64,000 bases of DNA from Succinivibrionaceae bacterium (GTDB lineage Bacteria; Pseudomonadota; Gammaproteobacteria; Enterobacterales; Succinivibrionaceae), in the NCBI GenBank assembly GCA_019420905.1, contig JAHZGH010000009.1:186001-250000 (forward strand), given 5' to 3'. Below, piece by piece: positions 8,679 to 16,036 of this stretch (positions within the stretch are counted from its first letter, which is position 1; each line of letters begins with the position of its first letter). The notes beneath the pieces were generated by a model. That model saw only the letters and a program-made list of their open reading frames with translations, ran no database searches and was not told where the DNA came from. Both the position numbers and the translations under genes were made by a program.

Positions 8679-10784
8679 TTATTTAACAGTTGATTTTGAT
8701 CTTCTGAGATTATTTATAAAGGCTGCCAATTTTTGAGGCTGACAAAAGATCTTCCAGTATAAAATTTTCTCATAATCCTCTTTGTCTGTCTCATTAAGCT
8801 TATCTTTAGGTAATTTACTTAAATAACAAACAATAGGCAGGGTATAACGATCAAGACTTGAGGCCATGGAATCAGCCTCAGCTAAAACGTCCTTAGTATT
8901 AGTTTGCTTGTCTGCACCCAACTGTTTTGCTTTGCAGGAAACTAACACATGGACCTCCTGCCAGGAAGCCAATACATCCATATCTACAAGAAACTTGTCA
9001 TCATCAAAATAAATTCGCGTTCCTTGATGCACATTTTCTGCACCGCTCTCTTCTAAAGCCTGGGCAACTAAGTCCTCAAGCCAAAAACCGCCCTCAAATT
9101 TGCTTGTATAAATATTATGGTCTGAATCTTCAATCTCTACCATTTCACAATATAAGGAATCGTCGCTTTGGGGATCTTTTGCGATAGTCTGACGATTTAA
9201 GCTATATGCACCTATTCTATATTCTTTATTACGAGACTTAAAATCACTCCATTTATCAAAGACATACTCTTGATCGGTTTCACAAGCCTCCCGCATAAGC
9301 TTGAGCATAAGCTTATTAAACTCTTTATTTTTTAAGAAATTATCCGAGCTTTCGATAAAACGCTCAGAATCTTCAAAATAATCATTTTTAGGGAACATTA
9401 TTCGCAGCTGCAGCAAGGCATCTTCTGCCTTAACTGCATTGCAGATATTTGAATTATCTTCAATATTGGAAAGATTTTGATGATTTATAGACCAGATCTT
9501 AAAACCATGGATTTTAGCCCAATAAGTTAAAGCAGCAGTTTGACTTTTAGATCCAGGAGTAATATTTACATGTACATTTGCTGCATTTTTATCACAGCTT
9601 AAGCCAATTTTCTTTTGCATAAATGTAGACATGGCAATATCTGAAATAAAAATACTGACTTTAATCCCCTCAGATGCATAAAAATCCTTAATGGCCTGAG
9701 CTGTTCTTTGAATATACGAATCTGCAGTGGTAATTAAAATAACATTTTGAATATTATGGGCTTTTTTATGAGCCTTAATTGCACTTAAAGTCGGAGCTGC
9801 ATCATTGCCTAAACTTACAACCAAGCTGTCTTCATGAACTTTGCGGCCAACAAAACTTGCCTTTTCCTTATCTTCCCATGCTTTAGCAGATAAAAATTCA
9901 TTCAGCTCAGTTTCAAGATTTAAGTAACTGCCTTTATATTTATTATTTTTTATAAAAAAAGGATAGTTATCTATGAATTCGCCGCAGATATCAAAAGTTT
10001 CAGCTTTGCCGCGAGATTCATACCTAATATGAGCCTTATCCAATTCTGTTGAGCATAAAACCACTACTCTTCTGTCATATAGATTTTTAAAAGCATTCTT
10101 TGTCCCGGAAATGCTGCAAAATTCTCTAATCTGCTTAAGCTTTTGTTTTCGCTCATTTTCATCATATACAGCATTAGATTTTGTACAGTCAGCTAAAAAT
10201 ACTAAGCGATTGCTGCCGTCGTTAAAAATAAAGTCAAATTTAATGCCGTTAACTTCTGAATCTTGCTCACAGCTAGAATTAATGCGAATTTTTTTATTTT
10301 TGCAGTAATTAGAAATCTTTCCGCAGGATCCCTGTTTGCGAAGCTCAAGACCTTGTTTTTGTAAAAGCTCTTTAACTGAAAGCCTTGGAGGCAGCGGCAA
10401 TTTACAAGCTGAATATTTATCACCAAGGTTAAAAGCAAATACATTTTCTCGGCAGGTAGTTACAAGAATCAAATTTTGATCATAATATTTTGCAACTGCC
10501 TGAGATATTTGATAATTTAAGCCTCCATCTATATTGAAGATTACCTCATACTCTTTTAATTTTTCATCAAAAACATCTGTAAAAGAATTTTTACCATCTA
10601 AAGTTATTTTTTCAACCTTTAATCCGGCTGAGCCTATTTTTTCAATTTCAACTTTAGTCCTATCTGTTCCTAAAAGAACAACATGAGATATATCAAAATT
10701 ACCGCTGGCAATTAATGCATTAAGGGTATTTTCGACCCCCATTATTTGTTTACCAACATGAGAGATAAAAACTGCTTTTGCCAT
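8679..10784 (-). CDS. Can1-like tandem CARF nuclease, type III ancillary effector
   Basis: A 701-residue protein that reads as two CARF-nuclease halves. Residues 1-118 form a Rossmann-like CARF (ISHVGKQIMGVENTL). About 135-255 look like a degenerate PD-(D/E)XK fold (FDFIF, then LADCTK). About 318-445 form a second CARF with SLGNDAAPTLSA and NITPGSKSQTAALTYWA, the latter close to the GGTK motif of Card1/Can2. About 560-690 form the nuclease, with E570, D601/D603 and the SCK triplet at 616-618. This four-domain order is that of Thermus Can1, a monomer activated by cyclic tetra-adenylate. The usual Glu of the ECK motif is Ser here. It is the first gene of the operon, directly before cas10. Confidence 0.8.
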   Translation of the reverse strand: MAKAVFISHVGKQIMGVENTLNALIASGNFDISHVVLLGTDRTKVEIEKIGSAGLKVEKITLDGKNSFTDVFDEKLKEYEVIFNIDGGLNYQISQAVAKYYDQNLILVTTCRENVFAFNLGDKYSACKLPLPPRLSVKELLQKQGLELRKQGSCGKISNYCKNKKIRINSSCEQDSEVNGIKFDFIFNDGSNRLVFLADCTKSNAVYDENERKQKLKQIREFCSISGTKNAFKNLYDRRVVVLCSTELDKAHIRYESRGKAETFDICGEFIDNYPFFIKNNKYKGSYLNLETELNEFLSAKAWEDKEKASFVGRKVHEDSLVVSLGNDAAPTLSAIKAHKKAHNIQNVILITTADSYIQRTAQAIKDFYASEGIKVSIFISDIAMSTFMQKKIGLSCDKNAANVHVNITPGSKSQTAALTYWAKIHGFKIWSINHQNLSNIEDNSNICNAVKAEDALLQLRIMFPKNDYFEDSERFIESSDNFLKNKEFNKLMLKLMREACETDQEYVFDKWSDFKSRNKEYRIGAYSLNRQTIAKDPQSDDSLYCEMVEIEDSDHNIYTSKFEGGFWLEDLVAQALEESGAENVHQGTRIYFDDDKFLVDMDVLASWQEVHVLVSCKAKQLGADKQTNTKDVLAEADSMASSLDRYTLPIVCYLSKLPKDKLNETDKEDYEKILYWKIFCQPQKLAAFINNLRRSKSTVK

Positions 10785-10974
10785 AAATACTCTGCTTAGC
10801 TAAAAATTCACTTTGTATAAGAATCTTATTATATTTGTTTATAAGCATAAGAATTAAAATAAAAGTTATATCTGAGAAGATTATCTATTTTTAGATTAAA
10901 AATTTTTATCTATACAAAGAATTTAACAAATTTGCACACGCAATTAGTAAATATTTTATACGTATAAGGCTTTT

Positions 10975-11017
10975 TTTCGCAAAATTTGGACTTTTTCATG
11001 CAATTTTTCATTTGCGA
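10975..11017 (-). repeat. Copy 2 of the 43-bp element
   Basis: This stretch is the reverse complement of bases 1-43 with two mismatches. Its own arms TTTTCGCAAA (10974-10983) and TTTGCGAAAA (11011-11020) form an imperfect palindrome with 27 bases between. It lies 190 bases upstream of the Can1-like gene, reading toward it. Confidence 0.85.
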
Positions 11018-11174
11018 AAAATGAAAATCAGGATTTTCTTCACAAAAAATAACATTTAGTCTTTTATTGCGGAAGTCATCATATGAATAATGCTGTTTAA
11101 TGCATAATTTTAAGAATTAATTAGCTATTTAGTATTTTAATTTATATTTTCTTCTGAAAAGCTTTTTAGTGCAA

Positions 11175-11222
11175 TTTTCGCAAAATCAAAAATAGACTTA
11201 AAACCTCAGCTATTTGCGAAAA
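11175..11222. repeat. Third TTTTCGCAAA / TTTGCGAAAA inverted pair
   Basis: Arms at 11175-11184 and 11213-11222 repeat the arms of the 43-bp element with 28 bases between them instead of 27. The intervening sequence is not conserved. Conserved arms and spacing with an unrelated centre suggest a protein-binding arrangement. Confidence 0.6.
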
Positions 11223-11401
11223 AATTTTTACAAATATTTGATAAATAAAATAATCGAATAAATTAAAAATTACATTGTTTTTTCACAAAATATTACAGAA
11301 TAGATCAGATCTTAATTCAGGGTTTATATCAATATTCCAAAAAATAGAAAATTAACTTAATTTTCCTATAGATAACAATTCACCTAAAAAGGAATAATCC
11401 C

Positions 11402-11421
11402 CCATTTTTTCACAAAAATGG
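11402..11421. repeat. Perfect hairpin at the leader end
   Basis: CCATTTTT and AAAAATGG form an 8-bp perfect inverted repeat with a 4-base loop, ending three bases before the first CRISPR repeat. It could be a leader-anchoring or transcription feature. It lies too close to the array to be a simple terminator of anything upstream. Confidence 0.6.
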
Positions 11422-11424
11422 AGA

Positions 11425-11903
11425 ATTGTAACGCATCTTTATTTATAGATGCCACTGCAACTGCGAATTAGATTTGCGTGATTTCAAAGCATGGGCATTG
11501 TAACGCATCTTTATTTATAGATGCCACTGCAACATATCGACACATACGTATATTTTAAAAATCGCTCTCAATTGTAACGCATCTTTATTTATAGATGCCA
11601 CTGCAACATATCGACACATACGTATATTTTAAAAATCGCTCTCAATTGTAACGCATCTTTATTTATAGATGCCACTGCAACAGTTATGCAATGTAATAAA
11701 TACTGGTAAGCGTGAAATTGTAACGCATCTTTATTTATAGATGCCACTGCAACCTAACATTGACGAAGACTTAGCTAAAGCCTTCCTCGAAAATTGTAAC
11801 GCATCTTTATTTATAGATGCCACTGCAACGTAGTAATCAACAAAATATAGTTAATTATTATTTAAAATTATAACGCATCTTTATTTATAGACGCCTCTAC
11901 TGT
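11425..11903 (+). CRISPR. CRISPR array, 7 repeats of 37 nt, 6 spacers
   Basis: Repeats start at 11425, 11497, 11571, 11645, 11717, 11793 and 11867. The first six are identical, begin ATTGTAACGC and end CCACTGCAAC. Inside each, GCATCT and AGATGC form a 6-bp stem with an 8-base loop. Spacers are 35, 37, 37, 35, 39 and 37 nt, and spacers 2 and 3 (11534-11570 and 11608-11644) are identical. The last repeat differs at 7 positions, mostly at its right end, marking the leader-distal side. Transcription is therefore inferred to be rightward, giving an 8-nt tag ACTGCAAC resembling the type III tag ATTGAAAC. Confidence 0.97.
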
Positions 11904-12738
11904 TCATCTTGGCGGTAAGCTATTGTAATAAAATCTAATGATTATATCGCCACATCCTAACAATAAAAATGCAGCCTAAATCTGCATACATAGCACCTAA
12001 AGAAATAATTCTAATTAAAGCTGAATAAAACTCTACAGAATCTTCAAATATTTGACAATTAAAAGACCTATCTCAAATAACAAAACAAACACGTTATATT
12101 ATCAATATAATATATAACTTATATTCTGCAAATACATATCTGATTGCAGCAAGACAATCTTCTATATAAATAAATGTTATTACCTGCTAAAACTCATATA
12201 AATATCGAATTTGCCGCATATCTGAATTATATTTAATTAATTCAATATCATCCAAAACAAAAGGAGTGAGGTAATAAAAATATCCCTCAATAAAATCTTC
12301 AATTTCAAATTTAAAACTAAAGCAATGCTTTGACAGCTAACAAAATTTTTCATTTTCTCCAATAACTCAACACCTTGTCACCAGAAAAGAGAATTCTTTC
12401 TTCATTAGCTGATCAAATACACAGAAAAAATGTAATTTTGATTGTTTTGAATCTAATCTTTATAGAGAAAATACAAAAAATAACTTAAGAAAAGAATTAA
12501 AAAATCAAGTTTAGTTTTATTAAGTCTAGTTAAATAAAACTTAATTAATATAGATACCGCTCAATTAAATCTTTACAGATTAAAATCTATTTTTAGAACT
12601 TCCATCATTATTCACTAAAAAAAATTATAATAATGTGATCTTTTACCTTAAATTATACATAATTGTGTGATTAAGTGGTGTAATAACGTTATATATAATA
12701 AAAATGTGATAATAAAACACTAAATTACTTATAAAAGT
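11904..12738. other. Gene-free AT-rich stretch downstream of the CRISPR array
   Basis: About 835 bases with no supportable coding frame, RNA gene or repeat of the array type. Near its right end the hexamer TGTGAT occurs four times at roughly 30-base intervals (about 12635, 12664, 12706 and 12738), just before the ATPase gene. No strong promoter was recognised. Confidence 0.6.
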
Positions 12739-12741
12739 GTG

Positions 12742-14079
12742 ATGACATATATGGAACGATTAATTTTAAAAAAGCTTCTTGCCTGGAAGAATTCTCCCTA
12801 CCGCAAGCCTTTAATTTTAAAAGGAGTACGTCAAGTCGGTAAGACTTGGATCTTAAAGGAATTCGGAAAGCGATATTATGAAAATACAGCATATTTCAAT
12901 TTTGATGAAAATGAAGAATACAAACAATTTTTCGAAACAACCAAGAATATAGACCGAATTTTACAGAACCTAATGCTGGCAAGCGGCCAGAAGATCCTGC
13001 CGGAAAAGACTCTCATTATTTTTGATGAGATACAGGACTGTCCTAATGTCATCAGCTCTATGAAGTATTTCTGTGAAAATGCTCCGCAGTATCATATTGC
13101 CTGCGCAGGTTCTCTCTTAGGTATTGCCTTGGCAAAGCTATCTTCTTTCCCTGTAGGCAAGGTTTATTTTATGCAGGTTGATCCTATGACCTTTACAGAG
13201 TTCCTGCTGGCTAACGGAGATGAGAATCTAGCAAACTATTTGGAAACGATAAACGCTATTGAACCGATTCCTGATGCCTTCTTTAATCCGCTATACGAAA
13301 AACTGAAGATGTACTATGTGACCGGAGGCATGCCTGAATCTGTCAAAATGTGGACAGAAGCACGGGATGCAGATGCCATGCAGGAAGCTCTGTCCGGGAT
13401 CATTGGTGCGTATGAGCGAGACTTTGCCAAGCACCCTAATATCAGCGAATTTCACAAGATCTCAATGATCTGGAAGTCCATACCATCTCAGCTGGCAAGA
13501 GAAAACAAAAAGTTTATCTACAAGGCTGTCAAAGAAGGTGCGCGAGCCCGTGAATACGAGGATGCCTTGCAGTGGCTGGTGGATGCCCGGCTAGTGCATA
13601 AGATCTATCGCAGTACCGCTCCTGGCCTTCCTATAGCAGCCTATGATGACCTTTCTGCCTTTAAGATTTATCTGGCAGATGTGGGTCTGCTCCGCAGACT
13701 ATCGCAGCTGGCGCCAACTGCCTTTGGTGAGGGTAACCGGTTATTTACCGAATTTAAAGGAGCTTTAACCGAAAATTTTGTGCTTCAGACTTTGCTCACT
13801 CAGTTTGAAGTAACTCCTAGATACTGGACGCAGACAAATCCTCCCTATGAAGTAGATTTCCTGATTCAGCGTGAAAACGATATTTTTCCTGTGGAAGTTA
13901 AATCTGAAGCTAATACCAACAGCCGAAGTCTTAAAAAATTCAAGGAGCTGTTTCCAAATCAGGTTAAGCTTCGCATCCGCTTCTCACTTGATAATCTAAA
14001 GCTTGATAATGACTTACTGAACATCCCTCTGTTTATGGCAGATAAGACAGATAAGCTGATTGGTTTGGCTCTTAATTAG
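12742..14079 (+). CDS. AAA ATPase with DUF4143 C-terminal domain
   Basis: A member of the widespread AAA_14/DUF4143 family, whose cellular role is unsettled. The ATPase part has Walker A GVRQVGKT at about residues 28-35 and Walker B LIIFDEIQD near 95. The C-terminal DUF4143 part includes EVDFLIQ and VEVKSE, a PD-(D/E)XK-like strand pair. GTG at 12739, ATG at 12742 and ATG at 12751 are all possible starts; most relatives begin close to MERLILKKL, so 12751 is also reasonable. No good ribosome site is visible. The gene stands alone between the CRISPR array and the secretion cluster. Its codons look richer in GC than the CRISPR genes, consistent with separate acquisition. Confidence 0.85.
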   Translation: MTYMERLILKKLLAWKNSPYRKPLILKGVRQVGKTWILKEFGKRYYENTAYFNFDENEEYKQFFETTKNIDRILQNLMLASGQKILPEKTLIIFDEIQDCPNVISSMKYFCENAPQYHIACAGSLLGIALAKLSSFPVGKVYFMQVDPMTFTEFLLANGDENLANYLETINAIEPIPDAFFNPLYEKLKMYYVTGGMPESVKMWTEARDADAMQEALSGIIGAYERDFAKHPNISEFHKISMIWKSIPSQLARENKKFIYKAVKEGARAREYEDALQWLVDARLVHKIYRSTAPGLPIAAYDDLSAFKIYLADVGLLRRLSQLAPTAFGEGNRLFTEFKGALTENFVLQTLLTQFEVTPRYWTQTNPPYEVDFLIQRENDIFPVEVKSEANTNSRSLKKFKELFPNQVKLRIRFSLDNLKLDNDLLNIPLFMADKTDKLIGLALN

Positions 14080-14400
14080 AAAATATGCTTTAAATAATAT
14101 CAATCTATACCAAATCTATAGCGATAACCGTGCCCATAATCCATCCTAAGGATTATGGGCATTATTAGTTTAAGCAAGACCTTATGCCTTAGGGTATTGC
14201 TCGTCAATACGCAAAAGCAGCATGATTATTTATCGCATATTTATTTTTAATATCATTAAACCTAATACTTTTTATTTTCTTTGATATTTTAATCATTTAT
14301 AGAATATTTTTCATATTCAAGCTATCTAATTAAGCATAAACTGCGCTCTTTTTTTAAGTTCAGAATTGCTCTTCCTTAAACTTACAAAAGGAGGGTAATT
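14080..14400. other. Intergenic region before the trb cluster
   Basis: About 320 bases holding one strong hairpin (14132-14160) and AT-rich sequence leading to the trbB ribosome site AAAGGAGGG. It presumably carries the trb promoter, but no clear -35/-10 pair was identified. Confidence 0.5.
14132..14160 (+). terminator. Hairpin, probable terminator after the AAA ATPase
   Basis: GCCCATAATCC (14132-14142) and GGATTATGGGC (14150-14160) pair perfectly over 11 bp with a 7-base loop. Only a weak T-rich tail follows, so it could instead be a processing or attenuation structure. Confidence 0.6.
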
Positions 14401-15339
14401 ATGGCTACAGATTTACAGCGTCTGCATTATGCTCTTGGAGCTGACGTTTTAAAACTTTTAGAAGATTCCAATGTAAGCGAGATTATGCTTAATCCGGATG
14501 GTAAGCTCTTTTTTGAGCACCAGCAAAAAGGAATGATCTTCTCTAAATTTATTGATGCAGCCTCTGCACAAACCTTAATTCTAACTGTTGCAGGCTTAGT
14601 TGATTTCAATCTCAAGCGTGAATGCCCAATTATTTCAGCAGAAATCCCTTACAATCACTCCCGCTTTGAGGCTCTGCTTCCTCCCTTGGTAAAAGCTCCC
14701 TGCTTCTGCATCCGCAAGCACAGCGCAAAATATATAAGTCTTAAAGATCTTGCTTTAAAAGGCTTTCTTACCTCAAAGCAGCAGCTCCTGCTTGAGGATG
14801 CTTTAAAAACTCATCAAAGCCTGCTTATAAGCGGTCCGACATCATGCGGCAAAACCACACTAATCAAAGCACTGCTCGACCATATTGCTGACAGCACTCC
14901 TTCTGAGCGCTTGATCTGCATTGAGGATACCCGCGAGCTTGACTTAAAGCTTGATAACAGCATAAGCCTCCTGGCAAACGAAGCTGTATCAATAAGTACC
15001 TTGCTGCGCTCATCCTTGCGCCTGCGGCCCGATCGCATCGTCATAGGCGAGGTCCGCGGCGCCGAGGCCTTAGATCTTTTAGATGCCCTCTGTACCGGCC
15101 ATCGCGGCGGAATTGCCTCCATTCATGCAGGCTCGATTTCTCAGACTCTCAAGCGCTTGGTCTTATTAGTCTCGCGTCATCCGCGCGCGCCAAGACAGAT
15201 CGAGCCTTTAATTGCCGATGCAGTAGATCTGGTAGTGCAGCTGACAAATACGCCTAAGCGCAGAATTGCTCAAATTGCCCGCTTAAAAGCTTTTGACGGG
15301 CAGAATTTTATCTTTGAATCTATTGGAGACGGTATATGA
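14401..15339 (+). CDS. trbB: TrbB/VirB11-type secretion ATPase
   Basis: A hexameric cytoplasmic traffic ATPase that powers type IV secretion and pilus assembly. The 312 residues match TrbB. Walker A GPTSCGKTT is at about 144-152, the Asp box CIEDTREL near 180, Walker B RPDRIVIGEVRG near 205, and the His box TGHRGGIASIHAGS near 230. AAAGGAGGG precedes the ATG. It is the first gene of a nine-gene cluster in the RP4 trb order and overlaps the next start by 4 bp (ATGA). The core call is very secure; whether the system moves DNA or protein is not shown by this gene. Confidence 0.93.
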   Translation: MATDLQRLHYALGADVLKLLEDSNVSEIMLNPDGKLFFEHQQKGMIFSKFIDAASAQTLILTVAGLVDFNLKRECPIISAEIPYNHSRFEALLPPLVKAPCFCIRKHSAKYISLKDLALKGFLTSKQQLLLEDALKTHQSLLISGPTSCGKTTLIKALLDHIADSTPSERLICIEDTRELDLKLDNSISLLANEAVSISTLLRSSLRLRPDRIVIGEVRGAEALDLLDALCTGHRGGIASIHAGSISQTLKRLVLLVSRHPRAPRQIEPLIADAVDLVVQLTNTPKRRIAQIARLKAFDGQNFIFESIGDGI

Positions 15340-15746
15340 ATAAACTTTACCTTTTAGGGCTCTTATTTATAAGCAAGCTATCCTTTGCCTCTCAAACAGG
15401 GGGCGCACAGCTTCCCTATGAAAGCTGGCTAAAATCGCTGCAGGAATCGCTGTCAGGTCCGGCCGCCTTTTCCGTAGCTTTAATCGGCATTTTTTCCTGC
15501 GGAGCTACCTTAATTTTTACAGGCGGCGAGATCGGCCGCTTCATGCGTTCCTTTATCTACATCATTCTGGTAATGACCATGCTTATAGGCGCTAATTCTC
15601 TGATGAGCAATTTCTTCAACGGCGCCGCAATCTGTGACTATCAAAATCCTCAAATCACGCAGGAGCTGAAGTCGCCTAAAGCTTCCTATGAAGAAAAATC
15701 TCTGCAGCATTTTTTAGCTCAGGATCTATATGCAGGAGTCTGCTGA
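15336..15746 (+). CDS. trbC: TrbC/VirB2-type pilin subunit
   Basis: A small major-pilin candidate of 136 residues. An N-terminal signal peptide (MNKLYLLGLLFISKLSFA) is followed by two hydrophobic helices around residues 40-65 and 70-90 joined by a GGEIGRF loop, the VirB2/TrbC layout. The C-terminal tail beyond the second helix (about 40 residues, two Cys) is longer than in many pilins and may be processed. In RP4 the peptidase TraF cyclises TrbC; no such peptidase is in the window. It overlaps both neighbours, indicating translational coupling. Confidence 0.8.
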   Translation: MNKLYLLGLLFISKLSFASQTGGAQLPYESWLKSLQESLSGPAAFSVALIGIFSCGATLIFTGGEIGRFMRSFIYIILVMTMLIGANSLMSNFFNGAAICDYQNPQITQELKSPKASYEEKSLQHFLAQDLYAGVC

Positions 15747-16033
15747 TGCAAAAGCTTGCCATTCATAAATCTCTATTAAGATCGCATACTTTTTTAGGCT
15801 GTGATCGCGAATTATGCATGTTCCTAATCGTAATAGCCATCATTATTGCACTGACTAATTTAAGCAAAGAAAGCTTCAGCATAGCGATAATTTTCTTTTT
15901 AAGCGGCTTTCTTTTTTTAAGAAGCATGGCCAAAAGCGACATTATGCTGCGCAAGGTTTATCTGCGCTATCAGAGATATGCCCCTCTATATGCAGCTCAG
16001 GCTCACAGCTATAAATCCATCTATAGAGGGTAG
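15746..16033 (+). CDS. trbD: TrbD/VirB3-type inner membrane protein
   Basis: A 95-residue membrane protein with two adjacent hydrophobic segments at about 28-42 and 47-61, followed by a basic C-terminal tail, as in VirB3/TrbD. It works with the VirB4-type ATPase in pilus biogenesis. The ATG overlaps the trbC stop by one base and the gene ends three bases before trbE. The call relies on size, topology and position; the sequence alone is weak evidence. Confidence 0.75.
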   Translation: MQKLAIHKSLLRSHTFLGCDRELCMFLIVIAIIIALTNLSKESFSIAIIFFLSGFLFLRSMAKSDIMLRKVYLRYQRYAPLYAAQAHSYKSIYRG

Positions 16034-16036
16034 ATC

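Larger units (their letters stand above)
10785..11424. other. Operon promoter region and CRISPR leader, AT-rich, no gene seen
   Basis: A 640-base gap between the effector operon (reading left) and the array (reading right, as inferred). It contains copy 2 of the 43-bp element, a second pair of TTTTCGCAAA and TTTGCGAAAA arms at 11175-11222, and a short hairpin touching the first repeat. No open frame is credible. It should hold both the operon promoter and the array leader. Confidence 0.7.

Noticed and set aside
10202..10444. An 80-residue - strand frame overlapping the Can1-like gene
   Set aside because: It lies wholly inside the 701-residue gene in another frame and has no ribosome site or family resemblance.
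11425..11903. Leftward transcription of the array
   Set aside because: The decayed repeat is at the right end and the right-end tag ACTGCAAC resembles the type III tag, so rightward transcription is preferred, although the reverse strand also leaves an 8-base tail after the stem.
12635..12742. TGTGAT repeats as CRP sites
   Set aside because: The matching TCACA half-sites at the correct spacing are absent.
14814..15122. A 102-residue frame antisense to trbB
   Set aside because: It covers the Walker motifs of TrbB in reverse and has low-complexity Ser/Arg content.
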